A DNA stretch of 64,000 bases, taken from assembly GCF_036850765.1 (NCBI RefSeq), contig NC_089493.1:166777640-166841639 (forward strand). The letters run 5' to 3'. Position 1 is the first letter of the stretch; the number at the start of each line of letters is the position of its first letter. The position numbers and the translations under genes were made by a program. The notes below the pieces were generated by a model. It saw only the letters and a list, made by a program, of their open reading frames with translations, had not been told where the DNA came from and did not search any database. This document shows, in pieces, positions 34,636-46,977 of this stretch. This DNA comes from Saccopteryx bilineata. Its lineage: Eukaryota > Chordata > Mammalia > Chiroptera > Emballonuridae.

Positions 34636-37059
34636 ATGGCGGCTCCGAAGAGGGGCCGGGATTACAGAGGGTTCATTCTGCTTTCCATCCTCCTGGGGAC
34701 CAGGAGCGAAGCTTGGGCAGGACACATTCTCTATTCTGTGCCAGAGGAGACAGAAAAAGGTTTTTTTGTGGGTAATATCGCCCAGAATCTGGAGCTGAAG
34801 CCCCGGGAGCTGGTGGAGCGCGGAGTCCGCATCGTCTCCAGAGGTAGGACGCAGCTTTTCGCTCTCAATACGCGGAGTGGCAGCTTGGTCACCGCCAGCA
34901 GGATAGATCGGGAGGAGCTCTGCGCTCAGAGTGCGCAGTGTCGGGTGAGTTTTAACTTTCTGATGGAAGATAAAATGAATCTTTACCCTGTAGAAGTGGA
35001 AATTATGGATGTTAATGACAATGCTCCTAAATTCCTGACGGAAGAAATGAATGTGAAAATAATGGAGAATACAGCCCCTGGGGTGCGGTTTCCGTTAAAA
35101 GAGGCTAGGGATCCCGATGTAGGCACAAACTCCCTCCAGAGCTACCAGCTCAATCCCAATAGCCACTTCTCCCTGCTTGTGCAAACTGGAGAGGATGGAA
35201 CTAAATATCCGGAATTAGTGCTAGAGCGGGCGCTGGACCGGGAGGAAGAGGCGGTTCACCAGCTCCTCCTCACAGCCTCTGACGGTGGTGACCCACCCTT
35301 ATCTGGCACTGCCCACATCCAAATAACAGTGGTGGATGTGAATGATCATGCACCCGTCTTCTCTTTGCCCCAGTACCAAGTAACTGTCCCTGAGAATGTG
35401 CCCGTGGGCACAAGACTGCTCACGGTAAATGCGATCGACCTAGATGAGGGAGTCAATGGGGAAGTGACATACTCTTTTTGGAAAATGACTCCAAAAATTC
35501 TACAGATATTCCAATTGAACTCCCATACAGGAGAATTATCAACTTTAGAAGCCCTGGATTATGAAGAATCCAGTTACTATGAAATGGAAGTTCAGGCTCA
35601 GGATGGTCCTGGTAGTATGACGAGGGCTAAAGTAATGATCACCATTTTAGATGTGAACGACAATGTCCCAGAAGTGACTGTAACATCTGTAAGCGACTCA
35701 ATCCCTGAAGACACTCCTCCTGGAACAGTGATTGCTCTTTTCTATCTTCATGACCGAGATTCCGGAGAAAATGGTCAGGTGACCTGCACTATTTCAGAAT
35801 ATCTGCCTTTTAAGTTAGAAAGATCAATAGACAATTATTACAGATTAGTGACAGCAAAATACCTAGACCGAGAAATACTCTCTGTGTACAACATTACACT
35901 GAAAACCACAGATGGCGGGACCCCACCCTTGTCCACAGAAACTCATATCTCTATGAAGGTGGTGGACACCAACGACAACCCACCTTCCTTTCCCCACTCG
36001 TCCTACTCTATCTATGTCCCTGAGAACAACCCCAGAGGTGCCTCCATCTTCTCTGTGACTGCACATGACCCCGACAGCGACAAGAATGCCCAGGTCACCT
36101 ATTCCCTAGATGAAGACACCATTCAGGGTGTGCCTCTATCCTCCTATGTCTCCATCAATTCTGACACTGGCGTCCTGTATGCATTGCACTCCTTCGACTA
36201 TGAGCAGTTCCGTGACTTGCAACTGAGAGTGACCGCACATGATAGCGGGGACCCACCGCTCAGCAGCAATGTGTCACTGAGTCTGTATGTGCTGGACCAG
36301 AATGACAATGCACCGGAGATCCTGTACCCCACCATCCCCACAGACGGTTCCACAGGCGTGGAACTGGCACCCCGCTCCGCAGAACCCGGATACCTGGTGA
36401 CCAAGGTGGTGGCAGTGGACAGAGACTCAGGCCAGAACGCCTGGCTGTCCTACCGCCTGCTCAAGGCCAGCGAGCCAGGGCTCTTCGCGGTGGGGCTGCA
36501 CACGGGCGAGGTGCGCACTGCGCGGGCCCTGCTGGACAGAGATGCGCTCAAGCAGAGCCTGGTGGTGGTGGTCCAGGACCACGGCCAGCCTCCTCTGTCA
36601 GCCACCATCACGCTCACTGTGGCCGTGGCTGACAACATCCCAGATGTTCTGGCTGACCTGGGCAGCCTCAAGGTTCCACCTGATTCTGGTGCCCCAAGCC
36701 TCACGCTGTACCTGGTGGTGGCGGTGGCTGCGGTCTCCTGCGTCTTCCTAGCCTTTGTCATCATGCTGTTGGCGTTTAGGCTGAGGCGCTGGCACACATC
36801 CCGTCTGCTCCAGGCTTCAGGAGGGGGATTGGTGGGTGTGCCCTCCTCTCACTTTGTGGGCATGGACGGGGTGCAGACTTTCCTGCAGACATATTCCCAT
36901 GAGGTGTCCCTCACCGCGGACTCAGGGAAGAGTCACCTGATCTTTCCACAGCCCAACTACGTGGACACGCTCATCAGCCATGAGAGCTGTGAGAAAAAAG
37001 ATCCCTTGTTAACAACCATAGATTTTTATGAATGTCAGGATGAAGCCCAAAGTATTCAG
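34636..37059 (+). CDS. PCDHGA7: Protocadherin gamma-A7 variable exon
   Basis: 808 codons to CAG|GTGAGT. An in-frame ATG at 34618 exists, but 34636 has the gamma-A start context (ACAATGGCGGCTCC) and gives the family length. Mature start near [17 protein letters not shown]2 reads [20 protein letters not shown]. The EC2-EC3 linker is DVNDHAP (His for Asn). EC1 has [14 protein letters not shown]. Membrane span from about residue 691. The tail ends [16 protein letters not shown], close to A8. EC5 shares a block with A6. Confidence 0.92.
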
Positions 37060-37165
37060 GTGAGTTCATTCATTTATCTTTATATCCTCAAGGAATTATA
37101 TCTTGATTGTTTTGTGAAGCTCATAATTTGAAGATGGAGTTAAAAGGTTTTGAAAAACTAAAGCA

Positions 37166-37397
37166 TACCCTGGCTGGCAGTGTTGTGTACAGAGCATTGT
37201 CCAAAGCACCGAAGTCACCAGTTTGAGCCTTGGGTCCCTGATTGATCCTGGTGGCTCAATCCCAAGTATACGGCTCAAACTCTAGGTTGCTGGTTCAAGA
37301 CTTGGTCTGAGTCCTGGTCAAGGCACTTATGAGAAGCAGTCAATGTATGCAAAACTAAGTGGAACAATAAGTTGATCCTTCTCTCTCTCAAAAAAAC
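37166..37397 (+). mobile_element. Diverged tRNA-derived SINE
   Basis: Head ACCCTGGCTGGCAGTGTTGT, GGTTCAAGAC and GGTCAAGGCACTTATGAG, ending CTCTCTCTCAAAAAAA. No convincing target-site duplication. Confidence 0.7.
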
Positions 37398-37560
37398 CCA
37401 CGAACGCATGTTAAATTGTTTATTTCAGTGTTGATACTTTAACAGACAACACTTATTAACAGAATTTGGTATCATTTCCATAGTAAATGCCTTTGGAAAA
37501 GATTGCAAGTGGGACTATCACATATTTATACCTTCTACTTGATATTTATATTTTCCACTT

Positions 37561-37931
37561 TTTTAAATGAGAGACAGACAGACAGACAGATCTGGACAGC
37601 AAGGGAGAGGGATGAGAAGATCATTTCTTAGTTAAGGCAGCTTAGCTGTTCATTGATTGCTTTCTCATGTGTGCTTTGATGGATGGGGGGGGGGTCCTTC
37701 TGCCAAGCCAGTGACCTTGAGCTTCAAGCCAGTGACCTTTGAGCTCAAGCCAGTGACCATGGGGTCATGTCTATGATCCCATGCTCAAGCCAGTGGCCCC
37801 GTGCTCAAGCTGGTGAGCCTGCGCTCAAGCCTGATAAACCTGCACACAAACTGGTGACCTCAGGGTTTCAAACCTGGGTCCTCTGCATCCCAGGATGACA
37901 CTCTATCCACTGCACCACCACCTGGTCAGGC
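37561..37931 (-). mobile_element. Long SINE with internal tandem units, reverse orientation
   Basis: Plus strand shows repeated units like CAAGCCAGTGACC between about 37710 and 37860, then the reverse tRNA head (GCCTGACCAGGTGGTGGTGC on the minus strand). Flanked by a perfect 14-bp duplication TATATTTTCCACTT (37547 and 37932). More internal units than the sister copy at 5534-5864. Confidence 0.9.
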
Positions 37932-38095
37932 TATATTTTCCACTTAGTATTAATTCATGTAGTTTTTAAGTAAGAATGAATCATGTCTTTCTCATTGTAC
38001 TAGGTTAGCAGAAGCCGGATTCTTTTTAGATCAGATTTATAAAAGGCACTTGCATATTGTTTCCATCTAAAGGGTTTTTGTGTGTGTGTCTAGCA

Positions 38096-38408
38096 CAAGG
38101 GTTGGGAAAGTTTTTGGCTGAGAGAGCCATGAACACCACATATTTTAAAATGTAATTCCTTGAGAGCCATACAATGACCAGTGTACATTACATGTTATCC
38201 AATAAAAATTTGATGGTGTCCCGGAGGACAGCTGTGATTAGCTCCAGCCACCCGCAACCATGAACATGAGCAGTAGGAAATGAATGGATTATAATACATG
38301 AGAATGTTTTATATTTTTAACTGTTTTTATTAAAGATTTGTCTGCAAGCCAGATGCAGCCATCAAAAGAGCCACATCTGGCTCGCGAGCCATAGGTTCCC
38401 AACCCCTG
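38096..38408. mobile_element. Non-autonomous hAT-like DNA transposon
   Basis: Imperfect terminal inverted repeats: CAAGGGTTGGGAAAGTTTTT at the left and, reversed, CAGGGGTTGGGAACCTATGG at the right. The ends have inner GGCT/AGCC segments and the element is about 313 bp without coding capacity. Flanking octamers GTCTAGCA and GTTGAGCA match at 6 of 8 positions, the duplication size expected of hAT elements. Confidence 0.78.
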
Positions 38409-40016
38409 GTTGAGCATCTGCCTTAACATACCTCAACTTGATGGCCTTGAAAAGGCTTAGTTGCTTTATTATCTATTTAAAAAACAATAATCTGTTAAAG
38501 CCAGGTCCTGGTGGAAGGTTGGGTAAGTGCCTGATGAAAGAAAAAAACGTGTGTGTCAAGCTTCACTAACATCTATAGCAATGACAGGCATTGATTCTGC
38601 CACACTGAAGGTCATTGTTCAAAACCAGTAAAATAGGACATCAAATAAAGTTTTTTCAAGTATTATAAGTGGCATTTTTGAAATAGGCAGATACATATTT
38701 TACTACAAAATTCCTCTGTGCAGTTTTAGTGCTGCAGCCATGTAAAGTGTGACTGTGGGCTCTCCAAGGACAATATTAGGGATGCTGGCTTTATGAAACA
38801 AGTATCTCACATACTCAAGTCCTAGACCAGTAGCTGGACTTTATTTATTGAGTCTTTTAAAAAATTCAGTCCTAAATAACCTAATCTGAAACTAAAATTT
38901 AAGTACAGCTCAATACATCTATTGATTAGCATCTGGAAGGGGTTGTTGACAAGATAATCTTGTTTGCTGAGACCTTTTTAGTGTTAATTTAAACAATGTT
39001 TTCTAGCATAGGGTTGTGTTTGTGGTATTTTCCATATAAAGAATGTGTGCAATTGTGTGAGTATATTTTATATATTTTGCAGTGTTCAGATGTACAATCA
39101 CTTGGGAAGCAGTGTTACCAACAGCCTTTAAGGCATAAATGTGGTTACCAGGTATTTTGAAAAAGAAAATTCTCTTATCAAATTTATTAAATGCTTTAAA
39201 AACATGTTTTAAACAAAGGGGAGAAAATGTCACTAAAGTCAGTGAGCTACTGCAAATAAACTTTCTAGGAACTATTTCCTTCATTTGAAGTCATTATGGG
39301 GTGTTATATAAGTACAGAGTGGGAGCCATGCCTCAGTGCAATAAACCATGTTTAGTGACTTTTGTGTTACAAGGTGAAATATTATTTCCCTGACAACTTT
39401 TAGGATTGATGTTACATTTCATAACTAGTAAAATAATTTTGCAATGGGAAGGAGAGGGATAGGGTAACTCTTTTCTGGCTACATTATTTCCTTGACTGAG
39501 ATACCAAAATTTAAAATCAGGTAATATTAGTATAAGTAAATCGCTAAAACAATTTTTGAAGAAAAGAGGTATTTGGAGGTAAGTATAAATTCTGGCCTTT
39601 TTAAAACAATTTCAACATAACTGATACTCTCTGAATAAAGTGAAGTGACTCAACATGGAAGTACCCAAAAAAGTAAAGAAAAACAAGAAAAAAGCATCAA
39701 ACTTTACCAATATATTGCTAATTAATAAGTATTCATAATTATTGTACTCTGAGATCGTTCAGACCAAGTCTGCGTTCTGGTCATCTCTCTATTACTAGTG
39801 CGGATTTGAGAGTTGCGGAATAATTATGTTAACTTATAGAATTTGTGTACTAAATCTTTGTGATTTCTCAAAAATTTGGAAAGTTGGGATAAAGAATTTC
39901 TAATGGTACAAATTAAACATTATTAGATATATAAATATAAAAATGTTAAGTTCGGCACACAATTATAATTACTGTAACTGGTTACTGAAGCAGCAGAGGC
40001 TGCAGTTTCCCAGTGA

Positions 40017-40040
40017 GGACTCTGGGCGCCGCTGTTGGCC
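40017..40040 (+). promoter_or_regulatory. CSE of the B4 promoter
   Basis: Reads GACTCTGGGCGCCGCTGTTG followed by GCC, with GCTGCAGTTTCCC upstream. It is identical to the B5 promoter, including flanks, because it lies inside the 713-bp shared block. Confidence 0.9.
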
Positions 40041-40268
40041 AGAGTGGAGAGCTTGGCGCTGGCTATCGCCTCGCGCAGCCGCAGCTCACCTTCCTCGGCT
40101 CAGACTCGCTACGGCGAGCTTTTCCACCGCTTCCTCTTCTGGAAAAGAAGAAACTCTGACCCCCACGCAGGAACTAAAACAAGTTCGGAGCTCCGGACAT
40201 CTGCGACACAGAGATTATTTGCCATCCGGCGTCTTCAGGCCGGTGAGCAAGCTGAGGGGGGAAGAGGA

Positions 40269-42668
40269 ATGGGGAGCGGCGCTGGGGACAGGGCTTGGGC
40301 TGAGCGGCGACTGGTGCTCTTTCCCTTTCTGCTGTCTTTGTTCTGCCCGGCGCTCTCGGAGCCGATCCGCTACAGGATCCCCGAGGAAATGCCCGAGGGC
40401 TCGCTGGTGGGGAACCTCGCCAAGGACCTGGGACTCAGTGTCCGCGAGTTACCGACTCGAAAACTGCGCGTCAGTTCTGAGAAGCCTTACTTCTCTGTGA
40501 GCGCAGAGCGCGGGGAGTTACTCGTGAGCAGCAGCAGGCTGGACCGGGAGCAGATATGCGGGAAGAAGCCAGTTTGCGCCCTGGAATTTGAGGTGGTCGC
40601 TGAAAACCCGTTGAACTTTTACCACGTGAACGTGGAGATCGAGGATATTAATGATCACACCCCAAAATTCATGCAAAATTCCTTTGAGTTGCAAATAAGT
40701 GAGTCCACCAAGCCTGAGGCACGATTTATATTAGGATCTGCCCATGATGCAGATATCGGTACCAACTCACTACAGAATTACCAGCTCAGTACCAATGACC
40801 ATTTCTTACTCGTGAATAAAGAGAAAGTCGATGGTAGTAAATATCCTGAGCTAGTGTTGAAGATGCCTTTAGACCGGGAGGAACAGAAGTCCTACCACTT
40901 GACCTTGACTGCTTTAGACAGTGGAGATCCAACCCTTAGCAGCACTGCACAGATACACGTCCTGGTGACCGATGCCAATGATAACCCTCCAGTGTTCAGC
41001 CAAGAGCTGTACAGGGTGGGCCTTCCTGAAAACGTGCTTCCAGGCACCACTGTGCTTCAAGTGATGGCCACCGACCAGGATGAAGGAGTGAATGCTGAAA
41101 TCACCTTCTTTTTTACTGAAGCAGGCCAGATCACCCAGTTTGACCTGAATTCTACTACAGGGGTAATTACTACTAAAAATACGTTAGATTTTGAGGAAGT
41201 CAAAGAATATTCCATAATTTTGGAAGCAAGAGATGGTGGAGGAATGATTGCCCAATGTACCGTGGAGATAGAAGTCCTAGATGTAAATGATAATATTCCA
41301 GAAGTGATATTCCAGTCTATATCAGATGTCATTATGGAGGACACTGGTTTGGGAACACACATTGCTTTACTTAAAATCCGTGACAAGGATTCTGGACAAA
41401 ATGGAGAAGTTACTTGTAAATTAGAAAGTGATCTTCCATTTAAATTGCTAACTTCTTCGAGAAACACATATAAATTAGTGACAGATGGAGTTCTAGATCA
41501 CGAGCAGACACCAGAGTACAATGTCACCATCACAGCCACTGATAGGGGCAAGCCGCCCCTCTCCTCCAGCACCACCATCACTCTGCACATCACCGATGTC
41601 AATGACAACGCTCCGGTTTTCCAACAGTCAGCCTACCTGGTCCATGTGCCAGAAAACAACCCGCCCGGTGCCTCCATAGCGCAGATCAGCGCCTCCGACC
41701 CCGACCTGGGACCCAATGGCCGCGTCTCCTACTCCATCGTGGCCAGCGACCTGGAGCCGCGCGCGCTGTCGTCCTACGTGTCGGTGAGCGCGCAGAGCGG
41801 GGTGGTGTTCGCGCAGCGCGCCTTCGACCACGAGCAGCTGCGCGCCTTCCAGCTGACACTGCAGGCGCGTGACCAGGGCTCGCCCGCGCTCAGCGCCAAC
41901 GTCAGCCTGCGCGTGTTGGTGGACGACCGCAACGACAACGCACCTAGGGTTCTGTACCCTGCGCTGGGGCTGGATGGCTCGGCACTCTTCGACACAGTGC
42001 CGCGCGCGGCCCAGCCTGGCTACTTGGTCACCAAGGTGGTGGCGGTGGATGCAGATTCGGGACACAATGCTTGGCTGTCCTACCACGTGCTGCAGGCCAG
42101 CGAGCCCGGACTGTTCAACCTCGGGCTGCGCTCGGGCGAGGTACGCACAGCGCGAGCTTTGGGTGACAGGGACTCGGCCCGCCAGCGGCTTTTGGTCGCT
42201 GTGCGCGACGGGGGACAGCCGCCCCTTTCGGCCACCGCCACGTTGCACCTCGTTTTCGCTGACAGCCCTCAAGAGGTACTGCCAGACGTCAGTGACCGTC
42301 CCGCACCCTCTGACCCCCAGGCTGAGCTGCAGTTTTACCTGGTGGTGGCCTTGACCTTGATCTCCGTGCTTTTCCTGCTCGCGGTGATTCTGGCGGTCAC
42401 CATGCGCCTGCGACGCTCCTCCAGCCCCTCTGCTTGGGGCTGCTTACAGCCCGGTCTCTGTAATAAGACTGGACCTGTGGTTCCCCCCATCTACAGTGAA
42501 GGGACTTTACCTTATTCCTACAATCTGTGCGTTGCCCAAGCTGGAAAAACAGAGTTTAATTTTTTAAAATGTAATGAGCAGTTAAATTTAGGACAAGACA
42601 TACTTTGTGGTGATTCATCTGGGGCCTTTTCTCCACTTTGTAATTCCAGTGAGTCAACTTCCCATCAG
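40269..42668 (+). CDS. PCDHGB4: Protocadherin gamma-B4 variable exon
   Basis: 800 codons to CAG|GTAAGT. Start at MGSGAGDRAWAERRLVLF. The frame is open further upstream into the CSE, but without an ATG. Mature start near EPIRYRIPEEMPEGS. EC2 (NSFELQISESTKPEARFILG, then SAHDADIGTNSLQNYQL) is diagnostic of B4. The EC1-EC2 linker is INDHTP, and an EC4 motif reads LDHEQ, with His for the usual Arg. Membrane span from about residue 689. The tail ends FSPLCNSSESTSHQ. Residues 1 to about 136 are encoded by DNA essentially identical to B5. Confidence 0.94.
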
Positions 42669-44312
42669 GTAAGTCTCCTTTAAGCACACCATGCTTCTTA
42701 TGGCAACCCAGTTCTCCAAATCACAGGAAAACGTACACTTTTCAAATCTAAAAGTTGTCTTAAGAAAGGAAGGTGAAGTAGGGGCAATTATGTGTCTTTT
42801 AGGGATATCTTACCAGGCTCAGATTTATGAAGCAGTCAGGGTGTGGGTTTATCTACAAAAGGAAACATTATACAATGCTATACACTCTTTTATAAGAGCT
42901 TATGAAAATTTTCCCTAAATTTTTCTTCCTATCTCTTAATAGGTGATTTTTTTCCCGCTTGAACATACTGTAAATATAAAAGTTGGCAATAATTTAAATA
43001 AGCCCTTTAAGCAAAAAAGTAATAATAAAATGCTAAAATTAGATGTGTTTCTTAACTGACCTGTTGTAACTCTATGCAAGGTACTGTTTGTGTGTGTTTG
43101 TGTGTGTGTGTGTGTGTGTGTAAAATTCTTTGACTTAGGTTCATTATGCTCTTCAGAAGATAAAAGCATATTCTTTCTACTTCTAGCATGGGTTTTTCAG
43201 GAATAATTTGTATTGAAGCTCATTCCATAGGCTCTTCCATCAAAGAAAATTCAGTATTTTGAACTGTCTTCTTTTGAAAACTTAAACTAATATAGCTATA
43301 GCTATAGTCTAGTTATTCTATCTCTAGGGAGGAAATAGGATTCATTAAATTTTAAAGAAAATCACTAACCTGGTGTGTAAACAAGTATATACAAAAGATA
43401 ATGAAACGTTCTTTCAGCCTTTTGCTAGATTTTTCCTTAGCAACTGCTTCAATTAATGGTCACTGTGCAAACTGCTGAGGAGACATTTATTTGTGTTGGC
43501 ACTTTTGACTTCTTAGTGATAATTATGTGTTCCTTACTTTTATTGGTTTTTTAAATCAATACTCATAAATCAGTACTCATAAAAATAAAAGTAACTTTAG
43601 AATATATGCCTACCTTAAGAATTGAATTCTTATTTAAATTGTAATAATCTTTCATTGTGGGAAGAATGGAATGAAGATGTACTTTTCATTGTAAATTTAT
43701 TTTTACCTTTCAAATGTTTTCAAAACGAAAAAAGATAAGTAACTTGAATAAAATAGCAAAATAGTACAATCTCTGAAAAACTTGAAAGTAAAAAAAGCTA
43801 AATTTAAATCTTTACAGGATTAATTTGAAATAGTGTGTAATTTAAAATGACATTTTAAAATAAAATTTAAAATAGAAACCTTACTATTAATATAATGACT
43901 AGATTAAACCAAATTAAACAACTTCTGAGTCAATCATCTCCAGTAGGTCTATTTTAGTCTGAGTGAATTAATTGCCAGTGGCAACTAAAGTTTTTACTTA
44001 TTTTTTAAAAAGAAAATAAAGATATTTATAACAAAGCTTAGGACACAATAAATAAAATTTAATAATTCATTTTTAAAACAGTAAATGTCTTCCAGAAATA
44101 TGAGTAATTTAACGTGATGCTAACCCATAAATCTGATTATTTTATAATAGTTTGTAAGACTTTAGCCCTACTTCATCCCACGCTTCTTGGCCTTACTTTT
44201 AAAATGTGAATTCATGGACAAATTAAATGCAAAACAAACGAAAGCAGTATTTTTTTTTTTCAGTAATCTGATAAACAGTATTACAAATCTAAGTGGGTGC
44301 AGTAACTGTTTA
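42669..44312. other. B4-A8 spacer
   Basis: AT-rich with a TG repeat at about 43088-43121 and no SINE. Segments such as 43441-43530 align with 53970-54060 in the B5-A9 spacer, showing that the two spacers descend from one duplicated unit. Confidence 0.6.
43088..43121 (+). repeat. TG dinucleotide repeat
   Basis: Interrupted once by TTTG; about 17 TG units in all. Confidence 0.9.
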
Positions 44313-44336
44313 GGGCTCTAAGTGCCGCTGTTCACC
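44313..44336 (+). promoter_or_regulatory. CSE of the A8 promoter
   Basis: Reads GGGCTCTAAGTGCCGCTGTT, then CACC. GTGCAGTAACTG upstream is the gamma-A box. Several substitutions against A7 and A9 lie in the left half only. Confidence 0.86.
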
Positions 44337-44553
44337 TAACTTGGAGATAAATGTAACCAAACGCCATCCGGATACTCAGGGCTCCCACCTCACAGAGACC
44401 TGCAGATTCCGCAAACCAACTGCAGGGCTGCAGCGATACTCCGTCCTAAACTTGGGACATCCCAGCTTTCGATAGGATGTAGCGGCAGCAAAAAGGTAAA
44501 CAAGACACATATGCCCAATGAAGATTCGGAGTGGATTCCATAGCGAAAGAACA

Positions 44554-46977
44554 ATGGCCGCTCCAAAGAATTCCGGAGGTCGCAGAGAGCTGGTCCTGCT
44601 ATGCTTGCTCCTGTGCACGCTCTGGGAGATCGGGAGGGGACAGATCCACTACTCGGTGCCAGAAGAGAGCGACAAAGGATGCTTCGTGGGTAATATCTCC
44701 AGGGACCTCGGGCTGGAGTCGCAAGAACTGGCGAAGCACGGAGTTCGCATCGTCTCCAGAGGTAAGACGCAGCTTTTTGCTCTAAACCGGAAAAGCGGCA
44801 GCTTGGTCACCGCGGGCCGGATAGACAGGGAGGAGCTCTGCGCCCAGAGCGCTCCGTGTCTGGTAAATATCAACATCCTGATTGAGGATAGAGGAAAACT
44901 TTTTGGGATAGAAATAGAAATCACTGACATCAATGATAATAACCCAAAATTCCAGACAGAAAATCTGGAAATAAAAATTAACGAAATCGCTGCACCAGGC
45001 ACACGTTATCCACTCCCAGAGGCTATAGACCCGGATGTGGGCTTGAATTCCTTGCAGAGCTATCAGCTCAGCCCCAACCACCACTTCTCCCTGGACGTGC
45101 AAACTGGAGACGACGGAACTATAAACCCAGGGCTGGTGCTGGAGCGCGCCCTGGACCGCGAGGAAGAGGCTGTTCATCACCTGGTCCTCATGGCCTCCGA
45201 TGGCGGTGAACCTCGTCGCTCCAGCACAGTGCACATCAGAGTGACAGTAATGGATATGAACGACAATGCCCCGGTGTTTGCTCAACCGATTTACCAAGTG
45301 ACAGTCCCAGAGAACGTGCCTCCTGGCACCCAGCTGCTTACTGTAAGAGCTAATGACCCAGATGAGGGAGCCAATGGAGAAGTGGCCTATAAATTCTGGA
45401 AAATTAGTGAAAAACAGTCTCTGTTATTCCAGCTTAATGAAAACACTGGGGAAATATCAACAGCAAAGAGTCTAGATTATGAAGAATGTGCATTTTATGA
45501 AATGGAAATACAAGCCGAAGATGTGGGAGCTCTTATGGGAAGAACCAAAGTGCTCATTTCGGTGGAAGATATAAATGACAATAGACCCGAAGTGATTGTC
45601 ACCTCTTTACTCAGTCCAGTCCTGGAAAACACTCCTCCTGGAACAGTAATTGCCTTCTTGAATGTTCATGACCGAGACTCCGGGAAAAATGGTCAAGTTG
45701 TCTGTTACATACATGATAATTTACCTTTTCAATTAGAAAAATCAATAGATAATTATTATAGATTAGTGACATGGAAATATTTGGACCGAGAAAAGATCTC
45801 CATGTACAATATCACAATGATGGCCTCAGATCTAGGAACCCCACCTTTGTCTACTGAAACTCATATCACCCTGCATGTGGCAGACACCAATGACAACCCA
45901 CCCACTTTCTCTCGTGCCTCCTACTCAGCCTATATCCCAGAGAACAACCCCAGAGGGGCTTCCATTTTCTCTGTGACTGCCCATGATCCTGACAGCGACA
46001 AAAATGCTCAGGTCACTTATTCTCTGACTGAGGATACCATCCTGGGAGAACCTCTCTCCTCTTTTGTCTCCATCAACTCTGACACAGGTGTACTGTATGC
46101 ACTGCGCTCTTTCGACTATGAGCAGATCCGAGATTTACAGCTACTAGTGACTGCCAGGGACAGTGGGGACCCTCCACTCAGCAGCAATGCGTCACTGAGT
46201 CTGTTCATTCTGGACCAGAATGACAACACGCCTAAAATTCTGTACCCTTCCCTCCCCACCGAGGGCTCCACTGGAGTGGAGCTGGCACCCCGCTCTGCAG
46301 AACCCGGCTATCTGGTGACTAAGGTGGTCGCGGTGGACAGAGACTCGGGCCAGAACGCCTGGCTGTCCTACCGCCTGCTCAAGGCCAGCGAGCCAGGGCT
46401 CTTCGCGGTGGGGCTGCACACGGGCGAGGTGCGCACTGCGCGGGCCCTGCTGGACAGAGATGCGCTCAAGCAGAGCCTGGTGGTGGCGGTCCAGGACCAC
46501 GGCCAGCCCCCTCTCTCGGCTACTGTCACACTCACTGTGGCTGTGGCCGACAGCATCCCAGATGTCCTGGCCGACCTGGGCAACATCAAGAACCATGCCA
46601 ACTCTGATGATTCGGACCTCACGTTGTACCTGGTCGTGGCCGTGGCCATTGTCTCCTGTGTCTTTCTTGCCTTTGTGGTTGTTCTGCTGGCGCTCAGACT
46701 ATGGCGATGGCACAAGTCTAGTTTGCTTCAGGCTTCAGGCAGAGGGTTGGTGGGCCTGCCTGTCTCTAGATTTGTGGGTGTGGAAGGAGTGCAGGCTTTT
46801 CTACAGACCTATTCCCATGAGGTCTCCCTCACTGCAGACTCGGGGAAGAGTCACTTGATCTTCCCGCAGCCCAACTACGCAGACACGCTCATAAGCCATG
46901 AAAGTTGTGAAAAAAATGATTCTTTGTTAACATCCATAGATTTTCATGAAGGTAAAGATGAAGCTGCTTCTGTTCAG
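44554..46977 (+). CDS. PCDHGA8: Protocadherin gamma-A8 variable exon
   Basis: 808 codons to CAG|GTGAGT. An in-frame ATG at 44518 would add 12 residues; I chose 44554 (ACAATGGCCGCTCC) for family length and context. Mature start near [17 protein letters not shown]1 [12 protein letters not shown] and EC2 [20 protein letters not shown] fit A8. EC3 ends with [14 protein letters not shown]1 has [10 protein letters not shown]. Membrane span from about residue 691, followed by [10 protein letters not shown]. The tail ends [18 protein letters not shown]2 and most of EC3 are about 97% identical to A9 in DNA, whereas EC1, EC4 and EC5 differ. Confidence 0.94.

Larger units (their letters stand above)
37060..40016. 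other. A7-B4 spacer
   Basis: AT-rich, with two SINEs and a hAT-like element. From 38420 to 39960 I see no repeat or gene remnant that I recognise. Confidence 0.6.

Noticed and set aside
40035..40268. In-frame extension of B4 (and 50203-50436 of B5) upstream of MGSGAG
   Set aside because: It begins with TTG inside the promoter CSE and has no ATG. The leader and family length fit the start at 40269/50437.
39943..40500. 185-codon frame overlapping the start of B4, repeated at 50111 for B5
   Set aside because: It is an out-of-frame reading of the B4 promoter and EC1, and appears twice only because the two regions are copies.
41628..42272. Long antisense open frame (214 codons) over B4 EC5-EC6, with similar ones opposite other B exons
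   Set aside because: It mirrors a GC-rich, codon-biased sense exon. The same shadow recurs in every B gene because the DNA is shared, and it has no independent start context or domain.
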